Origin: Pyropia yezoensis
Taxonomy: Eukaryota; Rhodophyta; Bangiophyceae; Bangiales; Bangiaceae
Assembly: GCA_009829735.1 (NCBI GenBank)
Contig: CM020620.1
Span: 26,382,951-26,446,950, forward strand
Direction of reading: 5' to 3'
Length of the DNA: 64,000 bases
Made by a program: the position numbers and the translations under genes. Under the pieces are notes generated by a model. It was given only the letters and a program-made list of their open reading frames with translations. It ran no database searches and was not told where the DNA came from. Each line of letters opens with the position of its first letter. Position 1 is the stretch's first letter. Shown here in pieces: positions 63,371 through 64,000 of the stretch.

Positions 63371-64000
63371 GGCAGGCGCTCTCCCCAAGTGTCTTCCCGA
63401 ATCTCCGACGGCAGGGTACTTCTACCTGTTCTCCCCTTGCGTGCCGGGAGAAAGGACGGCAGTTACCCACTCAACCGGTAGCCGCCTGGACACCCTGTTT
63501 GTTCAAGGGGACATTGCTCGTCCTGCGTAAAGAAAACCTCGAGATTAATGCTCGTATGCGTGTGGGGGATAGCCTCCCCCAAGCTGTTACGCCGGTGGTT
63601 GACACGGGAGCCGGACCAAGCGTCATCACTGAGAACCTGTTACCTCCGGGCTGGCGTCGACATGCCTGGAGAGCGCCTACCCGGACCCATATCGTCGACG
63701 CTTCGGGTCAAACCCTACGACCGCTTGGCCGTCTTCCTGTCGCCATCTATGTCAACAATGAACCAATGCTTTTTCCCTTTCTAGTAGTCAAGACCCTATC
63801 AGTTCCCCTCATCCTAGGCTGGGACTTCCAGAAGCAGCATGTCAAGAGCATCCTACCCGGAGAAGGGAAGGTCCAGTTCAACCATGGGTTTGTGTCACCG
63901 GTATTGGAGCATCTGGACGCCAAGGTTCGTGTAGCCAAGAGCAAGAGGGAACACATCCCACCCTCTACCTTGACTCTCTTCAAACCGGTGCTCCTACCTC
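63364..64000 (+). CDS. pol: Ty3/gypsy element 3 Pol, N-terminal part
   Basis: The frame is open from the slippery site to the window edge and is -1 relative to gag. Its first ATG is only at 63556, just before the protease, so a frameshift fusion is the likelier way to make it. The retroviral-type aspartic protease is seen: VTPVVDTGAGPSVI (DTG near 63601), then HIVDASGQ and LSVPLILGWDF, which matches the second conserved strand (LG-DF). Reverse transcriptase, RNase H and integrase would follow outside the window. Confidence 0.88.

Larger units (their letters stand above)
61070..64000 (+). mobile_element. Ty3/gypsy element 3, cut by window edge
   Basis: 5' LTR, primer binding site, gag and start of pol, in the same orientation as elements 1 and 2. 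It lies at the broken end of a Harbinger-type gene. Confidence 0.88.

Overview
This window is eukaryotic nuclear DNA: GC-rich, full of simple repeats, and carrying a few short genes between many transposable elements. My best guess at the host is a red alga of the Porphyra/Pyropia type. The reasons are the high GC, mostly intron-poor genes, long C-runs and minisatellites, and the mixture of Ty3/gypsy, Copia, DIRS and Harbinger relics. No marker here proves this. A 500-base assembly gap lies at 23893-24392.

Three Ty3/gypsy chromovirus-type elements lie in the same (+) orientation. Element 1 (to 8890) lacks its 5' end. Element 2 (24393-33689) lacks only the first part of its 5' LTR, which is in the gap. 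Element 3 (from about 61070) runs off the right edge. In all three, gag and pol are separate frames related by -1, and gag ends at a retroviral-type slippery heptamer (GGGAAAC or GGGAAAA) immediately before its last codon and stop. Elements 1 and 2 also carry a long antisense ORF between pol and the 3' LTR. The two antisense proteins are diverged but look homologous. This shared antisense third gene is the strongest candidate for an undescribed system.

Between elements 1 and 2 (8.9-23.9 kb) lie copies of a dispersed GC-rich repeat, a decayed CDC48/p97 fragment, two convergent orphan genes (14.5-16.9 kb), an F-box gene (19.1-20.8 kb), a duplicated block of about 215 bp, and Copia and DIRS relics next to the gap.

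From 33.7 to 60.8 kb is the host gene region. It has a divergent histone H3 that may be the centromeric variant, a repeat-rich orphan protein gene and a tandem-BRCT gene. It also holds fragments of GH18, a GH113-like glycosidase, an alpha carbonic anhydrase, a possible beta-propeller-type membrane protein and a tyrosine recombinase. The intact housekeeping genes are an Mpv17/PMP22 protein with three introns, a mitochondrial-type dihydrolipoamide dehydrogenase and a PrxQ-like peroxiredoxin. A Harbinger-type transposase fragment abuts element 3.

Several frame breaks sit in homopolymer runs, including the only two differences seen between the element 2 LTRs. Some apparent pseudogenes may therefore be sequencing artefacts.
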